A stretch of 64,000 nt of DNA from Nymphaea colorata (GCF_008831285.2 NC_045142.1:10163952-10227951), one strand, 5' to 3'. Counted from the stretch's first letter, positions 48,801 through 60,783 are shown. Notes: generated from the sequence alone by a model not told the origin. A program made the numbers and translations.

Positions 48801-51800
48801 CCCTACACAGACAAAGTTACATGCCTGAATCTTGTTCTTTTCTGTTCCACAGAATTTATGGTAACTGACCATCATTGCATACTTTTTCCTCATAAACAAT
48901 TGGGAAGATCAGGTATGTCATAAAGTTCCATTAAGAAATCATTGTGGTCAAAACAAAGTCATTGACCATTAAGAAGCAAGAAAAAAAAAATCATTTATTC
49001 ATATTGAATATCAAGAGCCTTTTCTCTTCAATTATCTCTATAGTTAATTAAAACATCACATTCTTGGAAAATGGCAAACAATGGTAATTTATTGCTTGTG
49101 ACACTGGTTAATGAAGCAACTTAAAATCTCTATTCCTTTATAATTTCACATCAGAATTTAGAAAAGTTTATCACTAAATGAGTCTTGGCTAGAACTCAAG
49201 TGCTAAGCTGCAACATGCAACTTAAGCAGGGATTATCATGTCTGGCACACCTAAAGTTCATAAACAATGGTACAATTAACTGAAATTGTTCTGGTTTGCC
49301 TCTGTTCAAATTAAACCTTTCTCACGCTATACCTGCAAGGGAACCTACAGACAAGCAGGTAGTCAAATCAAAAATCTTCATGCACTCTGTTGCCAAAAGG
49401 CCGTAAAGTTAAAGATTTTGCCATTAGAGTTAATTTAGAACAAACTCCTGCATTGATTATATAGGTTTTTCCCTTGCAAAGCTGGAATACAAAGAATCAG
49501 AGTGGGAAAATGTTAGATGTTGATGCATGTCGGCAGAACCTCTTCAGCAGTCCCTTGGCCAAGAAAGTAGAACCATTTTCTCAGGTGAAGAATGGTTACA
49601 TAACTTCACATTAAAAAACGCAATTAGTTTCTTATGGTTTAACAGTTCATGCGATCACATGATTCTCATAGATTAGGCAGCAAACCCTACAATGGTTTTC
49701 TCCAGTCTTCACACCAACTCACATGACAACTTTCTTAGGTGGTACTCTATTTTTTTACTTGTATACATGCTCTGAGAATATGTTTTTCCCTAAAATAAGT
49801 CTAGAAGAATAATACCTGCTAGAGTTGTGGACCGTATCATATAATGCAGGAAATCATAAAAGTAACTTTTCTGGCTGCACAGTAGTTAATGGTCGCAAAA
49901 GTGATATTGATTCTGGACATGACATAAGCAATAAGCATGAAGAGAAGAGAGAACAGGTGTAGCTGGCATGTTAAAAACATAACCAATCCAAAATGTTAAT
50001 ATACCAAAAGGCAGCTATCTCATGATAAATACTTCAGTAGATGATTATAAAATTTAAGAGGGGAAGCAGTTGACTGTATGCATGGTGTGACATCAGTACA
50101 ACATTGTTTCTAGTTTCTACACTTTCTTAATACTTGGGGTGTAATATAGTTATATTAGACCATATAATAGTGCTTATGCATCAATCTGGTATTATATACT
50201 TCTATTTGAGAATGTCATGTTAAGTACCTGCAGATGACTTATCACTGCATGATGATGCCTTAGATCCAATTTGTTTTGTATTATAATCTGCTAATTCAGC
50301 AGCACGTCTGCAAAGCTCCAAGGCACGTCTAGCATCACCAGAAATAGCAGCAACCTAACCAAAAAATAAACTTGTAGAGTGAAATGTGTAATTAGGATGC
50401 ACAAACAGAAAGAGCCTGCTGTTTAAGCGTGATAGGTATGTCAGTAAATGATTTTTTCGTTTAAGTCAACCCACGCATAACCACAATGTTAAACTCTTTT
50501 AGATGCATGCCCAGGAGCATTTCTGTCAAACTTTTCCTACCACCCATTCCATCCATCTTCAACTGAAGCATGTACTAGAATTCCAGCCACGAAAAACCAA
50601 GTGCTAATTTGCACATGAAAAGATTAATATTCAAACCTTTCGTGCTGCGAACTCAATAGCTTGCTTTTCAAATGCGTTAATGCCATTAAGACGGCATGAT
50701 ATGATTTCTTGCAGCTGTTGGTGTGTATATGGCCCAAAACATAGCCTTTGCATACCCATACGGCTTGATATACGAGGAAGGAGTTTTTCTGGCAGATCCA
50801 TGGTGTTTGCTATTCCTGTTCAAAATGGACATTTTTATATTACTTGCCACGTGTAAAATTTTTTTGGCATTATAGCTAGTCATGTAAATTAAAAAATTAC
50901 CAATGACAATTAACTTTGAATCTGCTTTGGTTGGCCAATCAAGTATATTGTATAGTATCTGCCATCAGGAGACTATTCAAATCAACAAACTGAGTAATCC
51001 ATTTTTTCTTTCATGAACATAAGAAATGTAATTTCCAGAAGACAAGTCTTAATGTTACTTCAATAAAAGGAAATGTAATAACAAAAATCTTCCTTGATTA
51101 CCGATTGATTGCGTGTAACAAGAAGATCCAGTTCATCTATAAGCAGAATACAAGGCTGAGTTTCTTCGTTCTGTCTTTTGTGACCCTCTGAGAATCTGTC
51201 ATTCAACAATTGAAGAGCTTTTTTCCATCCAACTCTATGCCCACTTAAAGCTTCATAAATGACCTATAAAGCAGTTCATTAGCATAAAACAGTAAAATAT
51301 ATGTTCCAGGAAGGATAAATTTGTTCATACGCTCAAAATAATACCCTATAGATGTTCTCAGGAGTTGCCAATTTTAGGCCATTAATCTCTACAAATCGGT
51401 AGGATGGAATTGTCCCTCTGTCAACTTCAGACTTCAGATTTCTCATCACTGCAAGTACACTCATGGTCTGCAGCCATTGTTTGAAACACAGTCTTACAAC
51501 TTAAGACATGATAACTTTACATTCTCGAAATTCAAGAACTAAGACAACCAAATGAACATGAGCATCATATGGCGCAAAATGATTACTTAGTTTGACAAAC
51601 AAATTCCTACCTTGCCTGTTCCAGGAACGCCATGTATGTATAGGCAACGACCAAGACACTTTCCTCCGCCTATTGCTCCTTTAACAAATGCAGTTATCTC
51701 CTCCATCTCTCTGGTATAGAGAAGCAAATAAGGCTTTAAATAAAATAAAGAGACATAATTCAAAAGGAGAAAATATTGCAGAAGGTACTTGAGTCTACAA

Positions 51801-54684
51801 GGCGGTGATGTCGGCAAACTTGCTAACAGGAGTGTTGCTTTTGCCTTTTCTATCTCAGTCTGCTTGTGGCTTCTCACATGATCTGGAATCCTTTTTGCCC
51901 CTATTCGCTGAAGCCCAAATATTCTTCCCTTCCTTGTGTTCTGTGAGGTCAATCACATATATAAGTGAACATACCAAGAGAAATAGCTCCAATTAGACGG
52001 ATGTCTGGAAGAACGTGGATAAATACCGCTGCCATATGAGAAACTCGAGATTTGGAGTCCATATGTCCAGCAGTTGATGGCAGTGCATAACCTTTCCGTT
52101 TATCTTTTTCACATTCGTCATCAGATGCCAAATCATCAGAGGAATCCCATTCATCTTCACTGTTCTGATCTTTCTGTTTAAGAGAGTGAGACCAGGCCTC
52201 AAGTCCCATAATTTTGCTTTTAAAACAAAAATATTTCATGTAGTTTCAAGAATAAAAATTACTTTGCTTCCATGGTACAGACCTCCTCAGCAGTATCAGT
52301 CTCAGATATGCGCTTGAAGGCTTGCCACTGGACATCATACTCATATTCACAAAGGAAGACATCATCCCCTTCATTATTGGCCTTTGAGAATTCAATAGGG
52401 TCCAGGACATAGCAATGCCTAAGGACAGACTCCATCTGCATGGTATATAAGCAAGGAAGGGAGATAAGATTCAACAGTATAAAGTTTTGAAGGTGTTGCC
52501 ATGCATAGAAAGTCATGTTTGAAACAAACAAAACCAACACGTATAACTTAACCAAGTCTTAACAATACCACACAAAATTTAAGTGGTAATCTTGAGCAAA
52601 CCATCGCCACAAATATGTTGTCAATTTCAGATATTATTAACAAATGCTAATGCATTGTCTAGATAAACATACTACTAACCTGTAAAGACAGTGACTTGGT
52701 TCCTTAAGGAGTCATATTTGGATACCAAATGGCCCAGCATTTTCTTGAGCATTTTTGCAATACTTCACTTATTCAAATGTTCCCGAGAATGAGATTTGTC
52801 AAATGTGAAGCATTTTTCTCTAGTAAGATAAAAGAATGAAATCAACCATGTCGGAGATAGAAATTTTGCTTTTAGCTTTGCAGTCACCAACCTGCGTAGG
52901 TTTGTCAACATTGTTGTTCCTATTACCCATTTACTAGTCATGAAACACCCGGCTGCGCTTCTCTTACAGATAAAAAGGACATTTATTGGACAAGAGGACA
53001 AGGATTAGGGCGTAAAAGGCTTAGAGAAGTCAATAATGAGAATATGCAGATGTTTTTCTTGAAAAGTTTGGCAACGGATAATATTTGTTATGTTTGTTAA
53101 TCAATCAAAATAGGATGAAAACATATTTATAATTGACAACGTAACTGGAAAAATACCAAATGAAATTCACGTGAGGGCATTGACCGCCTTGTCCAGCAAA
53201 TAGCACTAGTCAGAATATACTCTTAGAACTTGGGTAGGCACCACCACAGCAAATAACAAAGAGTTCTTGCCATTAAGACGAATGTGGTTGAACAACTTTG
53301 AAAAATTAGTATGGTCGAAAAAGATTTCAAAATAGGCGGAGAATGATAGACGAAAATAAAGGCAAATATGAAAGATTCATGACAGTAAGCCGTTAATTGG
53401 ACGGCGCCCGTTCTTCAGATTTTAATACGGATTATCATTTCTTCTACATGTCAGAATGCATCCCAGATATACGATACTAAGACAGCAGACAACATTTCTT
53501 GCTACCTGTATGTCATCAAAATCATTTGTTCTGAAAAGTTCGCGTCGAAGATTATGTGGTTGCCTCCCTATTGCTGTCTCCTCAGGGATTAGATACCATC
53601 GACCTTTAAACCAATAAGTACCATCTGGATCTCTCCATATGCTACAAAAACACAATAATTAGATGTGAGATAGAGAGGGCGGGGTGGCTACCATAAAAAA
53701 GCGAAAGTGGGAAAAAAAGAAAGCGAAGCATTATGTAGGTTAAGATCTGCACATAACATTGAAACCAGTGATTCAAGGATGCAAATGGTGGTCATAAGAT
53801 TGACGAATAATTAAATGGTCTAGAAACTAGCATTACCCCTCGATGCGGGCCGCCCATAGATCGCTAGAGAGAAGCTTCTCTCTTGCACTTCTACTTCGCT
53901 TCCTCCCATCCGGTGGCCTCGGCAGCTCCACTGCTTCCCCTTTTTTCCTTGCATCGCAAACTCGGCAAATCCACTCGCCTTCTGGTACTTTCTTCATCCT
54001 CGGCCGAATGCATTTAATGTGAAACCCTCCCAGGCAATCATCACATTCAATCATCACTCCCTTCCCCGCCTGAAAGCAAATTCTGCATTCCTCTACCTCT
54101 GGATCTTCAGCATCCGAATCTGCGTCCTCCCTTCTTTTCACATATACATCGTCGCCCACAGTGAAGTCACCGCCGTCATACACAACCCGCCGGTAATACA
54201 CCCTCCTGTGCGTCGCCTTCTCCTTACTGGGAGTTCCATCCACCAGTTCCACTTTCGCGCTTCGCTCCTTGCAAATTCCCCTGCCATGCCTTCCATCCAA
54301 GTCCACGTCTAACTTCCTTCTGGCTTGTTTCTTCTCAAAATCTTTCGCCGCCTTTCCTCTCGGTGAATACGTGGGCTTCTTCTTCGGGGGCGACTCCTCC
54401 CCTTTGCTCGATCTTTTCCTTTTTTTCTGCTCTGGTAGAGCGGGAGTGATGGGAGAGACAGGGTCGAAATCCGGAACTTCGGCCCGCTTCTCACCATCTT
54501 CCACAGATATTGGGAGCGCTTTTGCCTGAAGCTGAGGTGGAGAAGCCGGAAATTCGGGGAACGGGGTCTTGAGCCTTGGAGATCGGCGAAGATTGGACTT
54601 AATCGGGGTGTCGGAAGGACAGATGCTGGGGCTTTTGAACGGATCAAAGAGGGAAGGGTTGGCTTTGGATGGGGTCTTCGCCAT
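38430..54684 (-). CDS. ORC1: origin recognition complex subunit 1 (plant type, PHD + BAH + AAA+)
   Basis: ORC1 is the ATPase subunit of the complex that marks replication origins and loads MCM helicases with CDC6. Sixteen coding exons (minus): 54684-53837, 53641-53506, 52435-52283, 52173-52027, 51940-51789, 51710-51611, 51467-51345, 51263-51102, 50958-50901, 50815-50637, 50354-50228, 48471-48401, 44429-44334, 40862-40786, 38925-38842, 38493-38430. All borders are GT-AG and phases agree, giving 858 aa, slightly longer than the 810-815 aa I recall for other plants. The N-terminus has SP sites, RRSPRL and a KKRKRSS nuclear signal. The PHD finger (about 198-243, CRICF..CDDC..HIKC..CRVC) is inserted in the BAH domain. 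Walker A is GVPGTGK (506-512), Walker B ILLIDELD (592-599), sensor-1 GIANT. A winged-helix C-terminus ends SELPWVHKYF. The PHD finger reads histone H3 methylation in Arabidopsis ORC1 (family knowledge). Introns 12-14 are 2-4 kb and repeat-rich. The last two exons exist twice in this window; only this set is intact. Confidence 0.96.
41410..41600. repeat. 118-bp-spaced direct repeat in ORC1 intron 13
   Basis: A 67-bp stretch from 'AGGGTTTTGTTCCCTATTGC' to 'GACGTGAAGAGTGCAG' occurs at about 41413-41480 and again at 41531-41598 with almost no change. The words resemble the inner end of a Copia-type LTR, but no full element is seen. Confidence 0.8.
42640..43520. mobile_element. possible Ty1/copia 3' remnant in ORC1 intron 13
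   Basis: At about 43150-43215 a plus-strand phrase reads 'TKEIADFF', similar to the 'TKEQIADIFTK' block at the copia pol C-terminus. It is followed by a stop and a purine tract 'GAGGGAGGATAA' like a polypurine tract. Two diverged copies of a 'GATAAGGC..GAATATTCTCAAGAT' and 'AAGAGGAGATCT' block lie at about 42775-42905 and 43310-43460. No other pol domain remains. Confidence 0.35.
43839..43912. repeat. (TA)n(GA)n microsatellite in ORC1 intron 13
   Basis: A TA run of about 25 units followed by GA repeats. Similar smaller runs occur at about 45794-45835. Confidence 0.95.
44820..47345. repeat. degenerate tandem repeats in ORC1 intron 12
   Basis: The phrase 'TTCCACACAC(A/T)TGAGGTGTTACA' and relatives recur near 44848, 44970, 46530, 46818, 47108 and 47318. 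Most are preceded by a 'GAAACCCTGAAGATTT..AGAATCTTTG' block and followed by 'CATGTTTAGCCTCAATTTCAAATGTTGGA'. The last four are spaced about 290, 290 and 210 bp. They are heavily diverged and non-coding. Confidence 0.65.
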
Positions 54685-54778
54685 GGCCCTCTTTCTCTCT
54701 GCGCGACCGGAGGGAGAAGTGCTGAAGACTGGCGCAAGTGCAGCCGCTTTATGGCTTCCTTTTGGTTTTGCAGAAATG

Positions 54779-54786
54779 GCGGGAAA
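54779..54786 (-). promoter_or_regulatory. E2F site upstream of ORC1
   Basis: TTTCCCGC on the minus strand, an exact match to the E2F consensus TTTSSCGC, about 95 bp upstream of the ORC1 ATG. ORC1 genes are established E2F targets expressed at G1/S. Confidence 0.75.
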
Positions 54787-54799
54787 AATTCTTCCTCAC

Positions 54800-55780
54800 C
54801 TTCTCCTCGTTCCCCTTCTTCTTTCTTTCTTTTTTTCCCAACCGTTAATTATCCATTTTTTACGTGCCCTTTGCAGAAATGGCACCTGTTCTTTTGGGAA
54901 TCGGGTCTAATTGGATCCGACAGTCATGTTAAAACTCGTGCTCCGGATCCAAGTTAATTTTATTATCACATTGAGCCGGATCAAGTGGCGTATGTAATAC
55001 ATCAAAGCGGACATACTACCATTTTGTAGTCTAAAATAGTTTTAGCATCCACAAAAATTAAATCGATTATGCACAACTAGATCAATTATGATATGCTTCT
55101 CGAAGTCTCAAATAGTTCAAAATTTAGTATCATATTGAAGATATTGAAAATTGTGAGAGATCTTCTATGATTTATAAAATGGGTTATTAAATAAATTGCT
55201 GTATTAGTTGTTGGTCCTTTTGAGTTGAAGTCGAAACTGTTAAGGGGTGGGTTGCAGGGGCCTGAGCGTACAAGTGGGTCGGGTTGTTACGCTGATATTA
55301 AAGTTGGTTCAACACTCGGACCTAAGATCCCATACCTTTGAAAGTGTGTGTCTTAAGTATCGTATTAAATATTGTAATGTATCTTCGATAGTTTAGAGAA
55401 TGCCTACCCCAAATTTGGAATGGGAGGATGCTGAAAACATGAATAATCCCATCTCGAACGCTATGCAAGGGAATAATTATTTAAAGAGCAAAACGCTTAA
55501 AAGAGGGTATGCAGCTTTCATGATCAATCTAAAGTAGACTTTAGTGTGATACAAAATGAGACTAATGGGTGTGCAATTTAAAGAAGTACTTCAAGGAAAT
55601 GAGGGCAAGCCTTGTAACCCGGGAGGAATTAGAAACGAGAGGTGGAGTGAAAGCATTGGCTCTCTGTCTGGCAATGGGTAACATGGGCCACCTCCATTCA
55701 CTTGAAACTAATGTTGAGTTCAGGCAATGCTTGAACTGCCCATTGAACCGCAGTTGGGCACTCCCCACTGGCCATCGCCT
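54800..55780. other. intergenic, no gene seen
   Basis: The spacer begins with pyrimidine-rich DNA next to the ORC1 promoter and becomes AT-rich. The frames at 55562-55847 on both strands have no recognisable product. Confidence 0.5.
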
Positions 55781-55789
55781 CACATGTAA

Positions 55790-56480
55790 AGCTGCACAAG
55801 CTGAGCCAACTCAGGAAAAACTCGGCTCGAGCTCGACTCGTTTATAAATGAGCAGAGTTTGAGCTCACAAATATACTCAAAACTAGGCTTGGGTGTTGGG
55901 CCGGGCCACTTACGGGTACCTGGCCCGGTACGTCCAAGCCCTAAAAACATGGCCCGGGTCGGCCCGATAACTTTTAAATAATATTTTATTTTTTAAATAA
56001 ATATATATTTTAAAAAATAACTTTTTATTGTAATCGGGTTAGGCTCGGGCCCCTGCTCGAGTTTCGGACGTCGGGTCGACATGGACCCAATTTTTACGGG
56101 GCCGGCCCGAGCTTACAAATATATTCGAAACGATAAACGAATTGAGGTCGAGTTTCAAGAACTCGACTCGTTTATACTCTAATCGACTTGCATCGGTCCT
56201 ATATATAACATTGCCACAATTGATTCATCGAATCAATTGATTTTAATTTAACTTTGAGGATAAAAACAAATTTTCACAAGTCAAACACTTACACGAGTTA
56301 ATGCTTAAACAAGTTAATGCCTAAATGAATTAAATGGGTCAAACGAGTCGAGTTTGAGCCCGATTTTGTGTAGTCGAGTCGAGCTCGAGCTTGCGAAAAG
56401 GAGCTGAACTCAAGTTTGAGCTATTTTTTTGAGCCGAGTCGAGCTGGAGCTCCACTCTGCTCGTCTGAGTCTACCTCCAT
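55790..56480. mobile_element. nested MITE-like repeats
   Basis: The outer parts (55790-55882 and about 56110-56480) consist of CGAGTCGAGCTCGAGC-like words as in the MITE at 8520-9117. The inner part (about 55883-56105) has the GGGCCGGGCC..ATTTT..GGGTCGAC layout of the element at 6410-6635. The junctions carry related phrases 'ACAAATATACTCAAAAC' and 'ACAAATATATTCGAAAC'. The inner element has probably inserted in the outer one. Confidence 0.5.
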
Positions 56481-57390
56481 CGTCAAGCAGCCACGTTAAG
56501 TTCAGAATTTACAGCTCATAATTGCATGGCATAAGAATCAAATGGATCTTCAACCCAACATGTGGATAATTATGGACACAAACCAAACGGCAATAATATT
56601 ATTGGCAAGAGATCAGAATACGGTATCGGCATCAACGCAATAAAAAGCAATAAGTACAAGAACATCTATCCAAACAACAAGATTTCAACAGATTTGAAAA
56701 TCAAACGTGAGCATTCAATTCAGGATTCACATCATATAACGGATATGAAAAATTATAAAGAAGGGTGAAATTGCTCAAAAGAAACTCACCATCCACTTTT
56801 GATGTGAGATCATGGAGCTAGGATTCTCAAATCACAGCCACTTTAAAAAACTTTATTGTATTTACATTTCTGATTTTATTTTCTACATTTTTGGAGAGAT
56901 TCAATTTCAGATTTGATGTTGGTTGCTATTGGTGTCGTGCCCATTTGCTTGTACCACTCTATTTTTCTATTTTTTGCTGGTTTTAGATTTTCTGAAGCTT
57001 AAAGAAAATACTTAACATACTTTAAATTGATTTTTTAGAAGGAATAAAAATATATACAAACATAAGAAAAATAAAAAAAATAAGAAAATCATATATCAAA
57101 TTTGATGGGAATGATCTGAGGCATCGACAGGAAACTATATAGTAAAGGTCAGGTTGAAAAAAAATGAAAAATTTCTAAAAGATTCAAACACCTCTAAATC
57201 GAAGAAACAAACGAGTTTATTTGTTTGAGATTTCTTACCTCCTTCGACCGATATTTTAATATTTTAAAAATACAATTAGGTTTTCCTATTTATCAACTTA
57301 ATTCATATTTTTCTTTTCTCGAACACTGCAGTCAAACACGATCCGATCCGTTCCAGAAGACCGAGTCTTTTTTCGAACCGGGTATCGGTA
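56480..57390. other. intergenic, no gene seen
   Basis: AT-rich DNA. A 68-codon plus-strand frame at 56562-56768 is Asn/Ile/Lys-rich, as expected from base composition alone. Confidence 0.5.
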
Positions 57391-57401
57391 AACCGGGAAA
57401 A

Positions 57402-57446
57402 TTTGGCGCCGAAAAGGTGGTAACTTTTGGCGCCAATATTTCCCGC
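57402..57446 (+). promoter_or_regulatory. cluster of three exact E2F sites
   Basis: TTTGGCGC at 57402-57409, TTTGGCGC at 57426-57433 and TTTCCCGC at 57439-57446 all match TTTSSCGC. A near match, TTTCCCGG on the minus strand, lies at 57393-57400. The cluster is 116-160 bp upstream of the ATG at 57562. Confidence 0.82.
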
Positions 57447-57561
57447 GAAGAGAAATTCCCTCCTTTATTGCGTATTTATCGCGGAGAAGCGAAGAGGAAG
57501 CAAATCATTTTTCCCGGCGCTCTCGTTTATCCAGGAGGGAGGAGGAGAAGTTGGAGAAGGG

Positions 57562-58026
57562 ATGGCTGAGGAATACCCGTCGATCTCGCCGGCCAAGTTC
57601 TATGGCAGCAGCCTGCCGAGGCCGTACCTCTACACAGACGTGAAATTCAACGCGGAGAGAGTCGATCCGCCGGTTCCCGTCGGCGATCCCTTCCTCCTGT
57701 GGGCGCAGGACGCACACTGGAAAATGGGTGGCCTGAATGTCGAGCGGCGAAGGATGCAGGGCAAGGTCGAGGGGAGCATCAAGAAGCTTAGGGAGCAGAA
57801 GGAGAAGGATGAGAGGAGGAGGAACAGGCAGAGGAAGCGGACGGAGAACGCGGCCATCGGTTCCGATGATTCCGAAGATTCCGAAAAAGGGGAAGATTGC
57901 GAACCAGAAGAGGTGAAGAAGGTGGAAGAGGAAGAAGAAGAAGAGGTGATAGTGGGGAAGCGAGCGGTTGTGTGTCGCCGGAGTAAGCGATTGAGGAAAC
58001 TGGAGGAGTACTCCGAAGAGGAATAA
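57562..58026 (+). CDS. 154-aa protein of unknown function, likely nuclear, E2F-promoter gene
   Basis: I cannot name this product, although its N-terminal half looks like a conserved plant protein. Residues 1-60 contain aromatic and Pro-rich phrases (SPAKFYGSSLPRPYLYTDVK, then FLLWAQDAHWKMGGLN). These are followed by a strongly helical, basic stretch (about 60-95, ending RRRNRQRKR, a likely nuclear signal), a Ser/Asp/Glu-rich acidic segment (about 98-133), and a basic RRSKRLRKLEE near the end. The RRSxRL word also occurs in ORC1 and other chromatin proteins, which is only suggestive. The gene is a single exon. I chose the ATG at 57562; the frame is open 45 codons further upstream, but that part overlaps the E2F-site cluster and reads as promoter or 5' leader. 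It lies head to head with ORC1, 2.9 kb away, and shares its E2F-type promoter, so a role in S phase is inferred. Confidence 0.75.
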   Translation: MAEEYPSISPAKFYGSSLPRPYLYTDVKFNAERVDPPVPVGDPFLLWAQDAHWKMGGLNVERRRMQGKVEGSIKKLREQKEKDERRRNRQRKRTENAAIGSDDSEDSEKGEDCEPEEVKKVEEEEEEEVIVGKRAVVCRRSKRLRKLEEYSEEE

Positions 58027-58039
58027 GACTTCTTTAGTG

Positions 58040-59280
58040 TTTTAAAGCATGGCAGGACAACCGTTTGGTAAATAACAATTTCCCTTTATTCTGACGTTTG
58101 TCAATGGTGATGTAAGGCACGGGACTGTAGTTCCCGAGCCATCTTTTTCCGTCCAGCGCTTTCTTCCTCCTTGGTGAATCTGATGTCTGCAAAATGTTTG
58201 ACAAATCTTGTATCATATAAGGACGAAAGATTGATCTGATTGCTCGCTACTAGGCTTGGTAGTGGATTTTTTTTTGTTGCTGTTCTTTTAATTCGTCGCC
58301 ATAGCGAATACCATCCCCAACCTTCCAAGTTCTATCGCTTGAAGTCTATATGAACGTTCTTTTGTATTTAAGACTTTCTCTTTCGATCTCTCTTTCTCTC
58401 GATAATGTTGGTTAATTTCCTTTTGGGTTCTCACATCTTGCAATTAAAGGAATACTGGTGGTGCTCTGCTCTGCCACTTCCGTCGGATTTCGTGCTGAGT
58501 TGTTCAAAGATCTTATCATCTCACTAGTTACGTTATGGACGTGGCCATCTGCGGTTTCGTGTATGTTCATGGCAACCTTTGCATTAGGGTCTATGCCGTA
58601 TAAAAATGAGATGCTGGATGTGGTCTTTGACAGGAGGACCGTGCTAGTTAAGGTGGGTGTCCAATCTCGTGCTCTGTTCGCTCAAGTCAGAACAATTTTT
58701 TGATGATCAAACGACGAGTTCTCTGTCCCTGCTTTTCTGATCCATTCAAGTTAGCCCTCAAAATTTCCCTTGTTTAGATTCCTGCTGTCACAAAACATTT
58801 ACTGCAAAAATTTTGTAGGTGACTTTGATATCACAACATCGTGTTCTTATCACCAATTTGTGTTTCAACTTGTTCTAAATACTTTGAATTCATTGCAGTA
58901 TCCTGCATTACTAACTAACGGGATCTCTTTCATGATAATCTAGATGATCGGTAATTGATAAAAGCACCGTCCATGATACAAAATGTATGGTATTTTTCAT
59001 CAATAGAGGAAACAAAACAGAAGAAACATTAGGGTTAACAACCAAAATAAAATTTTCTTTCTCTAGTTTTTCCTGATTTCATTGCCAGAACGTTGCCACA
59101 TGACTTCTCACCTCAAAATCATGCACAGATTTTCCACAAGTCTAGTGATCTTGAAGCAGAAAATTTTGAATCCTGATGTTTGCTAAGTAATCGTGAATGT
59201 AATGTTCAATATATACAAATCAATTGATTTACAAAAAAATCAACCTCCAAAGCTGCACAATATGGGTGCTTAGCTTCTGG
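58040..59280. other. 3' flank of the 154-aa gene and spacer
   Basis: T-rich sequence follows the stop at 58026. A plus-strand frame of 81 codons (58458-58703) is hydrophobic but has no recognisable family and no clear promoter, so I do not call it a gene. Confidence 0.45.
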
Positions 59281-59287
59281 GATCATC

Positions 59288-60549
59288 TCAGAATTCCATG
59301 TTGAGCCATGAATTTCTTAGCTGAACTTCAGCAGTGTCGCCATAACACTGTGCCCTAATCAGGCAAAAGTGGGTGCACAACCCCAGAGCAGAGCAAATCC
59401 TGGTAGTCTTGAGGATATAACAAGCACCAATATCTATTCCTTTCCCCTGGATCAACAAGCCCCACAATTTGGAGCATTTACTTGTGCTGTCCTCTGCTTC
59501 CTTGTTGATTTCCTTGAGCTCCTCCACCAGAATGATTCCATCTGGCCCCTTCTCCCTCAGAGAACTCTTCATCTTCGACCAATTCCGTTCTTCTGCTCCC
59601 ACCAACTCTCTCTCTAACCTCATTGCTGCACCTTTTGTGCTTGAGTACAGGCACACGAGAAAGGGGGCATCTTGAATATTCTGAACAATCTGCAGATAAC
59701 ACAATATCAGATCCCGAACTAGTGGAGAAAAAGAATCAAGTGATTGGATTGGGATTTTATTAAATCAAAACGAAAATATATAGAAAAAAGACTCGACCTA
59801 GTGCGGCATAAAAAATCAAACCTAAAGCTATAAAAATTCCTTAATTGGGTGATTCAATAAACCTTGAAAACAGACAATGCCCAAGATTCTGCGACATCTA
59901 ATTAAACAAGAAAAATTCAGCAAAAGGTAGAGAATGCGAAAAATATTATGTATTCTGAAGCTTCCATTGGATAAAAAGTTCCAACTGAACTTGAATATTT
60001 GTTAATCAGTAGGAAACATAAATTCTGAACCGAATAGCCATTCAATCTGCGAAGGGCTAGAAAGTCAGAAACGTGTAACTGAAAAAGAAGAAGAAGAAGA
60101 ACAAATATCCGGAAACGCCTAATAATCAAAACAGCAAAAATCCTGGTGATAAAAAGAAAAAAAAAAAAGGGAAAGAAAAACGGGATTCTTACATCAGTCA
60201 CAGATTCTCGCACCCACCGGTCCAGGCTCTCGGCCGACGCTGTGCGCGTCGTCGCCTCACCGTCTGCGTTTTCCTTCTTAACCCCTACTCCATCTGCTCG
60301 CGTGGATACGGACAATAGACACCTGCCAATCTCCGCCATCCCATTGCCGCTCTTGATCGCTTCTTCCCTGGGGGCTGTCGGGGCGGCCGTGCAGCAAAGC
60401 ACAGCGCGCCTGCAATCAACTGCCTCCTTCGCCGCCGCCGGCCAAGACACCAAAGAGAACAAAGACCCCGTGCTCTTCCTCGGCCTCACCCTATACATCC
60501 CTTCCGCCAGAAAGGGCGACCTCCGTTGGCCTATCACATGGCACGCCAT
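59288..60549 (-). CDS. 252-aa plant protein of unknown function, possibly organelle-targeted
   Basis: Two exons on the minus strand, 60549-60193 and 59689-59288, join in phase 0 at GAT|GTAAGA and CTGCAG|ATT and give 252 aa. Residues 1-70 are rich in Arg, Ser and Ala and poor in acidic residues, suggesting a plastid or mitochondrial transit peptide. The conserved-looking part starts at WVRESV (end of exon 1). It runs through APFLVCLY, GIILVEELKE, KLWGLLIQGKGID, CYILKTTRI and FCLIRAQCYGD to the end. I recall plant proteins with this order of phrases but no assigned function, so I give no symbol. The first exon is GC-rich and the second is not. A TATA box and ACGT elements lie upstream. The 5' UTR contains a CT-rich tract. 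Confidence 0.8.
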
Positions 60550-60775
60550 GATCTGCCAAGCGACAGAAATCAGCGCGCAGAAACAATCGACGCCAGAGCC
60601 ACAAAGGAGAGAGAAAGAGAAAAAGAGAGAGGGAGAGAGAGAGAGAAGGCGTGCTGCTCAACGAGACAACCTCCGACCTTCCTTCCCTCTTCTCTGCAAA
60701 ATTTCTTGGCTTTCCTTCTCTGGAAAGGAAGGCAGGACGGAGGAAGGAGCGGAGGATGGGAAGATCAACGGCCGA

Positions 60776-60783
60776 CATTTATA
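60776..60783 (-). promoter_or_regulatory. TATA box of the 252-aa gene
   Basis: TATAAATG on the minus strand, about 230 bp upstream of the ATG at 60549. It would place the transcript start near 60750, at the edge of the CT-rich leader. Confidence 0.6.

Noticed and set aside
52203..52282. Alternative ORC1 exon 3 end or exon 4 start using the longer open frames
   Set aside because: The borders at 52283 (GAG|GTCTG) and 52173 (AACAG|AAAG) keep phase 0 and give the expected acidic linker; the longer frames add sequence without family support.
57427..57561. Upstream extension of the 154-aa protein to the Met at 57427
   Set aside because: The added 45 residues overlap the E2F-site cluster and look like leader or promoter sequence, whereas the Met at 57562 begins a typical acidic N-terminus.
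58458..58703. 81-codon plus-strand frame
   Set aside because: It is hydrophobic and short, with no promoter, splice or family evidence. It lies in the T-rich 3' flank of the 154-aa gene.
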